The position numbers were made by a program, and so were the translations under genes. The notes beneath the pieces were generated by a model that was not told the origin of the DNA, did not search any database, and saw nothing but the letters and a program-made list of their open reading frames with translations. Below are positions 25,659-32,894 of a stretch of DNA of 36,616 nucleotides, in pieces (position 1 is the stretch's first letter; each line of letters begins with the position of its first letter). Origin of the DNA: Allobosea sp. Leaf344 (GTDB lineage Bacteria; Pseudomonadota; Alphaproteobacteria; Rhizobiales; Beijerinckiaceae); assembly GCF_001426225.1 (NCBI RefSeq), contig NZ_LMRT01000001.1, positions 554,437 to 591,052 of the forward strand, in the 5' to 3' direction.

Positions 25659-27338
25659 GTGGGCCTTTTGAAGAAGCGGCTATTTTTCGTTGCGACGGCG
25701 GCCCTGCTGCCCGGCCTGGCCATGCTTGCTTTCAACGAGCTGACCTACCGTGCCGAGCGCGAGCAGGAGGTTCACCGGCAAGCCCGCCAGGCCGGCCAGC
25801 AGGCCGCCTCGGAGATGGAGCGCATCATCGAGGGCATGGACGGCCTGCTGACGGCCGTCGCCGCGATTCCGGCCGTCTACAATCAGGACGTCGCCGGCTG
25901 CCGGGAGGCGCTGGGTGCCGTCGCAGGCAGCGTGAATTCGATCCGGACCATCTTCCTGCTCGACACCGAAGGCAGGATCATCTGCGACAGCAGCCGGGCC
26001 CCCGAAGGGCTCAGCATGCAGGATCGCAGCTATTTCCGCGACGCGCTGACGGCGCGCGGGCCGACGATCGGCGAATATACCGATAGCCGCCTGTCGAATT
26101 CGCCGGTGCTGCCGATCAGCAAGGCGGTGCGCAATCCCGACGGATCGGTGAAGGGCGTGCTGGCGACGGGGGTCCGTCTCGGATGGCTCGGGGACCGTCT
26201 CCGTGAGCGCGGCCTGCCACCGGGCGGGGCGGTCACCATCGCCGACCGCAACGGGGTGATCCTGGCGCGGCACCCGCAGGGCGAGCGCTTCGTCGGCACC
26301 CGGATTCCCGAGCCCTTCCTGCAGCTCGTCAAAGGCTCGACCCCCGGCACGGTCGAGGTGCTCAGCCAGGATGGGGAGACCAGGATCATCGGCTATCTGC
26401 CGGTCGATGCGGCCCCGCGGGGGCTGTATGTCAGCGCCGGCCTGTCGAAGGCCGAGGCCTTCAAATCCGTCAACCGCGCCAGCCTGGTCGGGCTGGCGCT
26501 GGTTTCGCTCGGCGCTCTCGCCGCCTTCGCTGCGGCCTGGTTCGTCGGCAACGCCTTCATCCGCCGTCCGCTGAGCCGGATCATCACCGTGCTGGAGCGG
26601 TGGCGCAGCGGCGCGCCGCGCGCCCGCACCGGAATGAAGGCGACGCAGGGCGAGGTCGAAAGCGTCGGCCAGACCGTGGACGACCTGCTCGACGAGCTGG
26701 AGCGGCGCCAGGCCGAGGCGACCGCCGCGCAGCGCCAGAGCGAATTGCTGATGCGCGAACTCAGCCACCGGGTGAAGAATACGCTGACCATCGTCCAGGC
26801 CATCGCCAGGCAGACCTTCGGGCCGCATGTCGACAAGAACCTGTCGCGCACCTTCACCGACCGCGTCGTCGCGCTCGCCGGGACCTATGACATCCTCCTG
26901 TCCAGCGAGCATGCCGGCGGCGATATCGAGGCCGTGATCGCCACGACGCTGCGGCCGCATCAGAATCTGGCGGCACGGATCAGTCTTCGAGGCCCGCGGG
27001 TCGCGCTGGGATCCCAGGCCGCTCTGGCGCTGTCGATGGTCATCCACGAGCTGGCGACCAACGCGATCAAATACGGCGCCCTGCATGACGATGACGGGAC
27101 CGTCACGATCTCCTGGAGCGTCGGCGACGACGAGCCGCAACGCGTCGATCTGGTCTGGGAAGAGCGGGACGGGCCGGCCGTGACGCCGCCCGCCAGCGAA
27201 GGCTTCGGCTCGAAGCTGGTGCGACGCGCTTTCCCGCCGCAGCTCGAGCCCGCGATCGAGCTCGACTACGGTGCAACGGGGCTCATTTGCCGGCTAGCTT
27301 TCGCCGCGGAGCCCGTGCCGGCGCCGATCGCCGCCTGA
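25659..27338 (+). CDS. membrane sensor histidine kinase, HWE family
   Basis: A 559-aa kinase. Helix 1 (about 6-26) is followed by a periplasmic double-Cache-like sensor (about 30-270, with TIFLLDTEGRIICDSS and RDALTARGPTIGEY), helix 2 (about 275-297), a HAMP-like linker and the kinase core. Phospho-acceptor His370 lies in RELSHRVKNTL. The N box is HELATNAIKYGAL (463-475), the W-x-E hallmark is W500/E502 in VWEERDGP, and GFGSKL is the G box. HWE kinases often feed the PhyR/EcfG stress response. The start is GTG 25659, with no good ribosome site and no ATG available nearby. No response-regulator gene is adjacent. Confidence 0.92.
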   Translation: MGLLKKRLFFVATAALLPGLAMLAFNELTYRAEREQEVHRQARQAGQQAASEMERIIEGMDGLLTAVAAIPAVYNQDVAGCREALGAVAGSVNSIRTIFLLDTEGRIICDSSRAPEGLSMQDRSYFRDALTARGPTIGEYTDSRLSNSPVLPISKAVRNPDGSVKGVLATGVRLGWLGDRLRERGLPPGGAVTIADRNGVILARHPQGERFVGTRIPEPFLQLVKGSTPGTVEVLSQDGETRIIGYLPVDAAPRGLYVSAGLSKAEAFKSVNRASLVGLALVSLGALAAFAAAWFVGNAFIRRPLSRIITVLERWRSGAPRARTGMKATQGEVESVGQTVDDLLDELERRQAEATAAQRQSELLMRELSHRVKNTLTIVQAIARQTFGPHVDKNLSRTFTDRVVALAGTYDILLSSEHAGGDIEAVIATTLRPHQNLAARISLRGPRVALGSQAALALSMVIHELATNAIKYGALHDDDGTVTISWSVGDDEPQRVDLVWEERDGPAVTPPASEGFGSKLVRRAFPPQLEPAIELDYGATGLICRLAFAAEPVPAPIAA

Positions 27339-27359
27339 GGGGCTCGCGCCGCGCTCAGG
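27334..27359. terminator. hairpin shared by two convergent stop codons
   Basis: CCTGAG (27334-27339) and CTCAGG (27354-27359) are inverse copies 14 bases apart. Each contains one of the two stop codons: TGA of the kinase and TGA of the small membrane-protein gene on the other strand. Its placement suggests a bidirectional end and supports the small gene. The stem is short and has no T tract. Confidence 0.35.
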
Positions 27360-27516
27360 TCGCGGCGTCTCCGGAGGTCACGGCGATGGTCGCCAGCGCG
27401 GCCAGCGCCAGCCAGGCGAGATCGCCGATGACGCCACCGGCCGGGACGATGCCGGCATGCAGGGAATAGCCGAGGGCGGCGGCGACGGAGGAAGAGCCGA
27501 GAAGCCAGTTGGTCAT
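27355..27516 (-). CDS. small hydrophobic protein, function unknown
   Basis: A 53-aa protein beginning MTNWLLGSS. Two hydrophobic stretches (about 3-20 and 28-47) suggest a membrane location. ATG 27516 has GGAG 10 bases upstream; a 12-codon longer form from 27552 is possible. It converges on the histidine kinase with a 16-base gap and lies downstream of the DUF892 gene on the same strand. I recognise no family. Codon use looks normal for the window. Confidence 0.5.
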   Translation of the reverse strand: MTNWLLGSSSVAAALGYSLHAGIVPAGGVIGDLAWLALAALATIAVTSGDAAT

Positions 27517-27588
27517 GATGAGCAACTCCGGACTGCTTTGCGGTGTCGTCATGGCTGGGTGTGTTGATGGCTGGGTGTCGTCATGGCG

Positions 27589-27691
27589 TCAGGCCAGCGC
27601 TCGCGAGCGCCTGGCCTGAGCCGTGCCACCTCGGGGGTGGCGGGAGTCGTGAAGGCAGCCGCGGCGGCCTCGCCGGCCGCGAACGGCCGGC
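27589..27691 (-). terminator. run of three hairpins after the DUF892 gene
   Basis: On the minus strand, 6 bases after the DUF892 stop, comes a perfect 8-bp stem with a UUCG loop (27672-27691). It is followed by a perfect 6-bp stem (27625-27641, GCCACC/GGTGGC) and a long near-perfect dyad with a one-base bulge (27589-27619, TCAGGCCAG...CTGGCCTGA). The first is probably a terminator or RNA-stability element. No coding content is seen from 27553 to 27697. Confidence 0.5.
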
Positions 27692-27697
27692 CTGGCC

Positions 27698-28201
27698 TCA
27701 CGCGGCCTTCTGGCCCTTCTTGTTGGCGCCGCCTTCGGCGATCTGGCTGAGAAGCGCATCGGTCTTCTTCTCTTCCGCCAGGGTCTCGTCGAAGAGCTTG
27801 GCCGCATCCTTCATGCCGAGCTGCATGGCGAGCGCCTTCAGCGTGCCGTAGCGGGCCATCTCGTAATGTTCGACGGCCTGGGCGGAGGCGATCAGCCCGG
27901 CGTCGAGCGCCTCGCTGTCGGCATAGTCCTCCATCACTTCCTTGCCTTCCTCGATGATCCCGACGATGGCCTCGCAGGTCTTGCCGCGCGCCGCGACGCC
28001 AGCGAGCTCGAACACCTGCTCGAGACGCTCGATCTGGCCTTCCGTCTCCGTGCGATGGGTCTCGAAGGCCTGCTTGACCTCCGCGGCATTCGCGGCCTTC
28101 GCCATCTTCGGCAATGTGCGCAGGATCTGCTTCTCGGCGTAGTAGATGTCCTTGAGCTGATCGATGAAGAGGTCGTTCAGGGTCTTGGGCTTCGATGCCA
28201 T
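27698..28201 (-). CDS. YciE/YciF-like ferritin-like protein (DUF892)
   Basis: A 167-aa all-helical protein of the DUF892/YciF family, a ferritin-like four-helix bundle. Recognisable parts are LNDLFIDQLKDIYYAEKQILRTLPKM at the N-terminus, acidic and His residues of the bundle (ETHRTETEGQIERLEQVF, EHYEMARYGTL) and a Lys-rich tail (ANKKGQKAA). Members are stress-induced, and many alphaproteobacterial copies belong to the general stress response. An EcfG-type promoter lies 37 bases upstream, which supports this. ATG 28201 has GGAGACC about 8 bases upstream. A longer open frame into the leader is not family-like. Confidence 0.92.
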   Translation of the reverse strand: MASKPKTLNDLFIDQLKDIYYAEKQILRTLPKMAKAANAAEVKQAFETHRTETEGQIERLEQVFELAGVAARGKTCEAIVGIIEEGKEVMEDYADSEALDAGLIASAQAVEHYEMARYGTLKALAMQLGMKDAAKLFDETLAEEKKTDALLSQIAEGGANKKGQKAA

Positions 28202-28237
28202 GGCGGTGGTCTCCGGGTTGAGCTGCCTAAGCGCTTG

Positions 28238-28262
28238 AACACGGAGTCGGTGGGCTTGTTCC
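28238..28262 (-). promoter_or_regulatory. EcfG-type (general stress sigma factor) promoter
   Basis: On the minus strand GGAAC (28262-28258) is followed by 17 bases and GTT (28240-28238), matching the alphaproteobacterial EcfG pattern GGAAC-N16/17-(C)GTT apart from T in place of the leading C. A start about 8 bases beyond would leave a leader of roughly 30 bases before the DUF892 ATG. The match and the stress-type gene behind it make this the best promoter in the window. Confidence 0.65.
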
Positions 28263-28337
28263 ACCAGCTTGCGGGAAACCCGAAGACCGGCCGCGAGCGC
28301 TGTTGAACCGCCCTTCGATCTGCCCCAAAGATGGGGG

Positions 28338-29327
28338 ATGGCGGCGGTGGCCGCAGCCTGCCGGAGTCCTGCCTTGCCGCCCGCCGAACCTCTCGCACCC
28401 GGGTCCCTGCTGATCGCGATCGATTGGGGAACCTCCTCGCTTCGCGCCGTGGCGATGGATGCGCAGGGCACCATTCTCGACCGGCTTTCCTCCGGCGACG
28501 GGGTGATGGCGATGGCCGGCCGCGATTATGCCGCCGTGTTCCAGACGCTGTTCGGCGGCTGGCTCGCGCGCTGGCCGCAGGCGGTGATCCTCGCCTCCGG
28601 CATGGTCGGCAGCCGGCAGGGCTGGCGCGAGGCGCCCTATGTCTCCTGCCCCGCCAGTTTCGAGGATCTCGCGCGCGGCATCGTCACGGTGCCCGCCGGC
28701 GGGGGCCGACTGCTGGGGCTGGTTCCCGGTCTGGTCAGCCTGGGCGATAAGGCGGCGCCCGACGTGATGCGGGGCGAGGAGGCGCAGGTCTTCGGAGCGA
28801 TGAAGCTCGGAGGGCGGCAGGAGGGCGTCTTCGTCCTGCCGGGCACCCACAGCAAATGGGTCAGCGTCTCCGACGGCCGGATCATGCGCTTCAGCAGCTT
28901 CATGACCGGGGAAGTCTACGGGCTGCTGAAGCAGCACTCGATCCTCGGCCGGCTGATGCCGCAGGGCGGCGACCCGCCCTTCGCGCAGCCCGCCTTCGAG
29001 GCCGGCTGCGCCCTCGCCCTCGACGATGCCGGGGGAGCGCTGCTGCACCGTCTGTTTTCGGTGCGCACCCAGGGCCTGTTCGAGCGTTTCACCGCCGAGG
29101 AGCTGCCGAGCTATCTCTCCGGCCTGCTGATCGGCGAGGAGGTGCGCGAGGCGATCTGGCTCCTGGGCGAGCGGCCGGAGCTGCCCGTGCAGCTGATCTG
29201 CCGCGCCGATCTCGCTCTGCCCTATCGGCTGGCGCTGGGCCAGGCCGGGCTCGACAGCGGCGTGATCGAGGACGCGGCCTTCGCCGGCCTGTTCGAGATC
29301 GCCCGCCGCAATGCTCTCCTCTCGTGA
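28338..29327 (+). CDS. dgoK: 2-dehydro-3-deoxygalactonokinase
   Basis: A protein of about 329 aa that phosphorylates KDGal (2-keto-3-deoxy-galactonate) at O6 in the De Ley-Doudoroff pathway. The family motifs are IAIDWGTSSLRA (phosphate loop), VMRGEEAQVFGA, LPGTHSKWV and FMTGEVYGLL. The start is uncertain. ATG 28338 has its G run caught in a small hairpin, CCCCA-AAGA-TGGGG (28323-28336). An in-frame TTG at 28374 has GGAG 7 bases upstream and would give an N-terminus closer to the family's. The KDPGal aldolase gene begins 7 bases downstream. Confidence 0.93.
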   Translation: MAAVAAACRSPALPPAEPLAPGSLLIAIDWGTSSLRAVAMDAQGTILDRLSSGDGVMAMAGRDYAAVFQTLFGGWLARWPQAVILASGMVGSRQGWREAPYVSCPASFEDLARGIVTVPAGGGRLLGLVPGLVSLGDKAAPDVMRGEEAQVFGAMKLGGRQEGVFVLPGTHSKWVSVSDGRIMRFSSFMTGEVYGLLKQHSILGRLMPQGGDPPFAQPAFEAGCALALDDAGGALLHRLFSVRTQGLFERFTAEELPSYLSGLLIGEEVREAIWLLGERPELPVQLICRADLALPYRLALGQAGLDSGVIEDAAFAGLFEIARRNALLS

Positions 29328-29334
29328 GACCCCC

Positions 29335-29967
29335 ATGGATGTCCTGAACCGCCTGCGCGCCTTCCCCTTCATCGCCATCCTGCGCGGCGTCAGGCCGGAC
29401 GAGGTGCTGGCGCTGTCGGACATCCTGATCGAGACCGGGTTCCAGGTCATCGAAGTGCCGCTGAACTCGCCCGAGCCGCTGCGCAGCATCGAACGCCTCG
29501 CCACTGCGCTGCCGGACACGCTGATCGGAGCCGGCACGGTGCTGAGTCCGGCCGCCGTCGCCGACGTGCAGCAGGCGGGCGGGCGGCTGATCCTGATGCC
29601 GCATTCCGACGGGGCGGTGGTGCGCGAAGCGAAGCAGCGCGGCCTCGCCTGCGTGCCGGGGGTCGCGACCCCGACGGAGGCCTTCGCGGCGCTCGCCAAC
29701 GGCGCCGATGCGCTGAAGATGTTTCCGGCGGAGCAGATGCCGCCCGCGGTGGTCGGGGCCTGGCGGGCGGTGCTGCCCGCAGGGGTCGCGCTCGTGCCGG
29801 TCGGCGGCATCGTCCCGGAGAAGGTGGCGGCCTATCGCCAGGCCGGTGCGGCCGGGTTCGGGCTGGGCTCGGCGCTCTACAAGCCCGGTCTCAGCGCCTC
29901 GGAGCTGCGCCTGCGCGCCAGAGCCTTCCGAGACTGCCTCGCCGGCGCAGCGGAATCCGCCGGCTGA
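29335..29967 (+). CDS. dgoA: 2-dehydro-3-deoxy-6-phosphogalactonate aldolase
   Basis: A 210-aa class I aldolase of the KDPG/KDPGal family that splits KDPGal to pyruvate and glyceraldehyde 3-phosphate. Catalytic residues are visible: R17 (ILRGV), E40 (VIEVPLNSP) and the Schiff-base K128 (ALKMFPAE). The adjacent KDGal kinase supports KDPGal over KDPG. ATG 29335 is used; an in-frame ATG at 29311 would overlap dgoK. Galactonate dehydratase is not seen in the window. Confidence 0.93.
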   Translation: MDVLNRLRAFPFIAILRGVRPDEVLALSDILIETGFQVIEVPLNSPEPLRSIERLATALPDTLIGAGTVLSPAAVADVQQAGGRLILMPHSDGAVVREAKQRGLACVPGVATPTEAFAALANGADALKMFPAEQMPPAVVGAWRAVLPAGVALVPVGGIVPEKVAAYRQAGAAGFGLGSALYKPGLSASELRLRARAFRDCLAGAAESAG

Positions 29968-29990
29968 ACCCGATCTGCGCAGGACATCCC

Positions 29991-31337
29991 ATGGCCGATC
30001 CCACCCTCGCCGAACTCGCCGCCGCCCTGGCATCGGGCCGCACCACCAGCCGCGCCTTGGTCGAGGCGTGTCTCGCGGCAATCGCCGACCCCGCGGGCGA
30101 AGGCGAGCGCGCCTTCGTCAGCGTCGATGCCGACAGAGCGCTGCAGGCCGCCGATGCGATGGATCTGCTGCGCCGCGCCGGCGCCGCCCCCTCGCCCTTC
30201 GCCGGCATTCCGATCGCCGTCAAGGACCTGTTCGACATCGCCGGCGAGGTCACCACCGCCGGCTCGAAGGCCCTGGCGGCACGGGCTCCGGCGAGCCGGG
30301 ACGCCGTCGCGGTGGCGCGGCTCAGGCAGGCAGGCTTCATCGCGCTGGGCCGGGCCAACATGACGGAATTCGCCTATTCCGGGCTGGGGATGAACCCGCA
30401 TTACGGCAGCCCGCGCTCGCCCTTCGACCGCGCGACCGGGCGTGTCTCCGGCGGCTCGACCTCGGGCGGGGCGGTCGCCGTGGCGGATGGCATGGCCCAT
30501 GCGGCGCTCGGCACCGATACCGGCGGCTCCTGCCGGATTCCCGCCGCCTTCTGCGGGATCGTCGGCTACAAGCCGACCGCGCGGCGCGTGCCGCAGCAGG
30601 GCTGCGTGCCGCTGTCGCCGAGCCTCGATTCGATCGGCCCCCTCGCCCGATCCGTGCGATGCTGCGCGACGCTGGACGCCATCCTGGCCGGCGACGATCC
30701 GGCGGAGCTGGTTCCCGCTGTGGTCGGCGGGCTCAGGCTCGCGGTGCCGACCACGATCGCTTTGGCCGGCCTCGCAACAGAGGTCGAGGAAGCCTTCGAG
30801 CGGGCGCTGACGACGCTCCGGGCCGCCGGAGCCGCCATCGACAGGATCGCCGTGCCGGAGTTCGAGGCGATCGCCGCCATCAACGCCAAGGGCGGCTTCA
30901 CCGCGCCCGAAAGCTTCGCCTGGCATCGCGAGCTGCTGGCGGAGACAGGCGAGCTCTACGATCCGCGCGTGTCCAGCCGGATCCGGCGCGGCGCCGGCGT
31001 GCCGGCCGCGGATTATCTCGACGCGCTGGCGGCGCGGGCAGCGATGATCGCCGGGGTCGAGCGACGGCTGGCCGGCTACGATGCGCTGCTGCTGCCGACG
31101 GTCGCGATCCTGCCGCCCGCGATCGCGCCGCTGGAACAGGATGAGGAGGCCTATACCCAGGCCAATCTGCTGGCGCTGCGCAATTGCACGCTGGTCAACA
31201 TGATCGATGGCTGCGCGCTGTCCCTGCCCGCCAGCCGGCCAGGCGAGGCGCCGGTCGGGCTGATGATCGCCGGGCTCGCGGGGCAGGATGCGCGCATCCT
31301 CGCCATCGCCGCGGCGGCCGAGGCGCTGCTGCGCTGA
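29991..31337 (+). CDS. amidase-signature family amidohydrolase
   Basis: A 448-aa enzyme with the amidase Ser-cisSer-Lys triad: K78 (IAVKDLFDI), S156 (GGSTSGGAVA) and nucleophile S180 (GTDTGGSCRIPAAFCG). The spacing of 78 and 24 residues is that of the family. It hydrolyses an amide to acid and ammonia; the substrate cannot be read from sequence. It begins 23 bases after dgoA on the same strand, an unusual partner for galactonate genes, and is probably cotranscribed. GatA is unlikely because gatB and gatC are absent and the protein is short. Confidence 0.9.
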   Translation: MADPTLAELAAALASGRTTSRALVEACLAAIADPAGEGERAFVSVDADRALQAADAMDLLRRAGAAPSPFAGIPIAVKDLFDIAGEVTTAGSKALAARAPASRDAVAVARLRQAGFIALGRANMTEFAYSGLGMNPHYGSPRSPFDRATGRVSGGSTSGGAVAVADGMAHAALGTDTGGSCRIPAAFCGIVGYKPTARRVPQQGCVPLSPSLDSIGPLARSVRCCATLDAILAGDDPAELVPAVVGGLRLAVPTTIALAGLATEVEEAFERALTTLRAAGAAIDRIAVPEFEAIAAINAKGGFTAPESFAWHRELLAETGELYDPRVSSRIRRGAGVPAADYLDALAARAAMIAGVERRLAGYDALLLPTVAILPPAIAPLEQDEEAYTQANLLALRNCTLVNMIDGCALSLPASRPGEAPVGLMIAGLAGQDARILAIAAAAEALLR

Positions 31338-31346
31338 GCCGGAGCG

Positions 31347-31682
31347 TCAATCCGTCAGTGCGGATTCGCGCAGGGCCTGGGCGTGGAACTCGACCAGCTT
31401 GGCGCGCACCAGCTGGCCGGAGACGAAGAAGCCGAGGGCGTTCAAGTCTCCCGAGAGCTTGCGGACGATGTCGTCGTCGCCGGCCTACTCGAAATCGGCG
31501 ATATGGGCCTCCGTCGCATAGGCGCTGAGCGCGGCGCCGGGCAGCCCCATCAGCCGGCCGGCCCAGAGCGCCGCCAGCACGTTGCGGCGGGCGCGGATCG
31601 TGTCGCGCGTATCCTCCTTCGGGCACCAGCCGGGATGGGCGAGGTGGAAGTCGATGGCGCGATGGATGGCGGCGTCGCTCAT
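31347..31682 (-). pseudogene. DUF1476 / ATP-synthase zeta-like gene interrupted by one amber codon
   Basis: The frame encodes a protein of about 110 residues with the DUF1476 pattern RARRNVLAALWAGRLMGLPG...AYATEAHIADFE. A TAG codon follows (31485-31487), and the frame then continues AGDDDIVRKLSGDLNALG...VRAKLVEFHAQAL to TGA at 31347. Family members read ADFEEAGDED across this point, so TAG replaces GAG through a single base change. The rest is intact, which indicates a recent nonsense mutation or a base-call error. Without the stop it would be a normal-length paralogue of the zeta subunit, an F1-ATPase inhibitor in alphaproteobacteria. It has an unusual Trp-Cys-Pro (PGWCPKED) N-terminal part, so it is probably not the main zeta copy. 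Confidence 0.8.
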
Positions 31683-31816
31683 GGGTCTGGCGTCCTCGAT
31701 GCAGGGTGGTCCGACATCGCGAAGGGTTTCGCCAGAGGGGCCCGGACAGCCTGCACCGGATCTGGGCGCGCTCGCCGCCGTTTCAAGCCGGTGGAGGCGG
31801 TGCGAAGCCTGTCGAT

Positions 31817-31828
31817 CCGATCGATCGG
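31817..31828. promoter_or_regulatory. CCGATCGATCGG palindrome in a divergent intergenic region
   Basis: A perfect 12-base palindrome, with ATCGATCG repeated at about 31837-31844, in the 286-base gap between the zeta-like gene and the B12-binding gene. This gap holds no gene that I can support. The cluster could be a regulator site or simply a chance run of GATC. No TGT-N12-ACA (PpsR/CrtJ) box was found. Confidence 0.25.
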
Positions 31829-31968
31829 CGTGCTCAATCGATCGTGTTGCGCCGGGGCTGGTCGGCGCCGAAACCCTGCCCTAGTTTTCGTGCCAGGGGC
31901 CCGTAGAGGCCCGCAACCGGTCCTGAATGGCCGGGGCCGACAAGAACAGGCGTTCGGGGAAACGGATC

Positions 31969-32805
31969 ATGAGCGCGTTCGAGGGCGTCGTCGACGAGGC
32001 GCTGTTTCTGTCACCGTCGATCCTGGGCCGCAGCGATGTGGCGCAAAGGCGGGCCAAGCTGGCGCGCGTCGTCGCGGGCGAGATCATCCCGCGGCTGATG
32101 CTGCTGCACCGGGAGGTCGTCCCGGCCGCGGAAGCGCCCACCGAAGACGAGATCGCCGGGCTGGCGCGGCTCGTGCTCAGCGCCGAGAGCGGCGAGGCGG
32201 CGCGCTACATCACCCTGCTGCGCGATCGCGGCCTCTCGATGGAGCGGCTGTTCGTCGAATTGCTGGAGCCCTGCGCCCGTCTGCTCGGAACGATGTGGGA
32301 CCGCGACGAATGCGACTTCATCGACGTGACGCTGGGGCTCGGCCGGCTGCAGAAGCTGCTGGCTGTGTTCAACGCCACCCATGTCCTGCCGGCGCTGGAC
32401 GAGAAGCGCCGCGTGCTGATGCTGACGACGCCGGGCGACCAGCACATGTTCGGCCTGTCGATGGTCACGAAATTCCTCGATGCCGGCGGCTGGCGGGTCG
32501 AGAGCGATATCGAACCCACACCGATGGCGGTCGCCGCGGCGGTCGGCGATGCCTGGTACGCCGTGGCGGGGCTGACCCTGGGCTCGGAACGGCATCTCGC
32601 GCAGCTCGGGGCGATGATCGCGCTGATCCGCGAGAACTCGCTCAACCCGGCCATCGGCATCATGGTCGGCGGGCCGGTCTTCTCGGCCGATCCCGGCCTC
32701 GCCCGCAGCGTCGGCGCCGATGCCACGGCGGTGAACGCCCCCGCGGCCGTGCTGGTGGCGCAGAAGCTGTTCGACCTCGGCGCCCTGCGCAGCTGGGCGG
32801 CGTGA
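31969..32805 (+). CDS. cobalamin (B12)-binding regulator-like protein, AerR/PpaA-like
   Basis: A 278-aa soluble protein. A helical region ends in LLGTMWDRDECDFIDVTLGLGRLQKLL (about 105-131), the cap typical of B12 photoreceptor and AerR/PpaA-type proteins. A Rossmann-like B12 domain follows with G-D-Q-H-M-F-G (156-162), an intact D-x-H-x-x-G cobalamin-ligating motif, then GLTLGS and GIMVGGPVF. No catalytic domain or DNA-binding domain is attached, so it probably senses light or B12 and acts on a partner. ATG 31969 has GGGGAAA about 8-9 bases upstream; a 14-codon longer form from 31927 is possible. No photosynthesis genes are nearby. Confidence 0.88.
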   Translation: MSAFEGVVDEALFLSPSILGRSDVAQRRAKLARVVAGEIIPRLMLLHREVVPAAEAPTEDEIAGLARLVLSAESGEAARYITLLRDRGLSMERLFVELLEPCARLLGTMWDRDECDFIDVTLGLGRLQKLLAVFNATHVLPALDEKRRVLMLTTPGDQHMFGLSMVTKFLDAGGWRVESDIEPTPMAVAAAVGDAWYAVAGLTLGSERHLAQLGAMIALIRENSLNPAIGIMVGGPVFSADPGLARSVGADATAVNAPAAVLVAQKLFDLGALRSWAA

Positions 32806-32894
32806 GGCGTCGCCGCGGCAGCGGGGCGATTGCCGCTTGAAACCGGCACGGCATTGGCCTTTATCGCCGTGACGCCGCCGCTCCGGGGAGCCCC

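Noticed and set aside
31690..31968. PpsR/CrtJ TGT-N12-ACA site before the AerR-like gene
   Set aside because: No properly spaced TGT...ACA pair was found.
32806..32894. TPP riboswitch upstream of the ThiY-like gene
   Set aside because: No CUGAGA, ACCCUU or UAAUGCCAGCGUAGGGAA-like element could be found in the leader.
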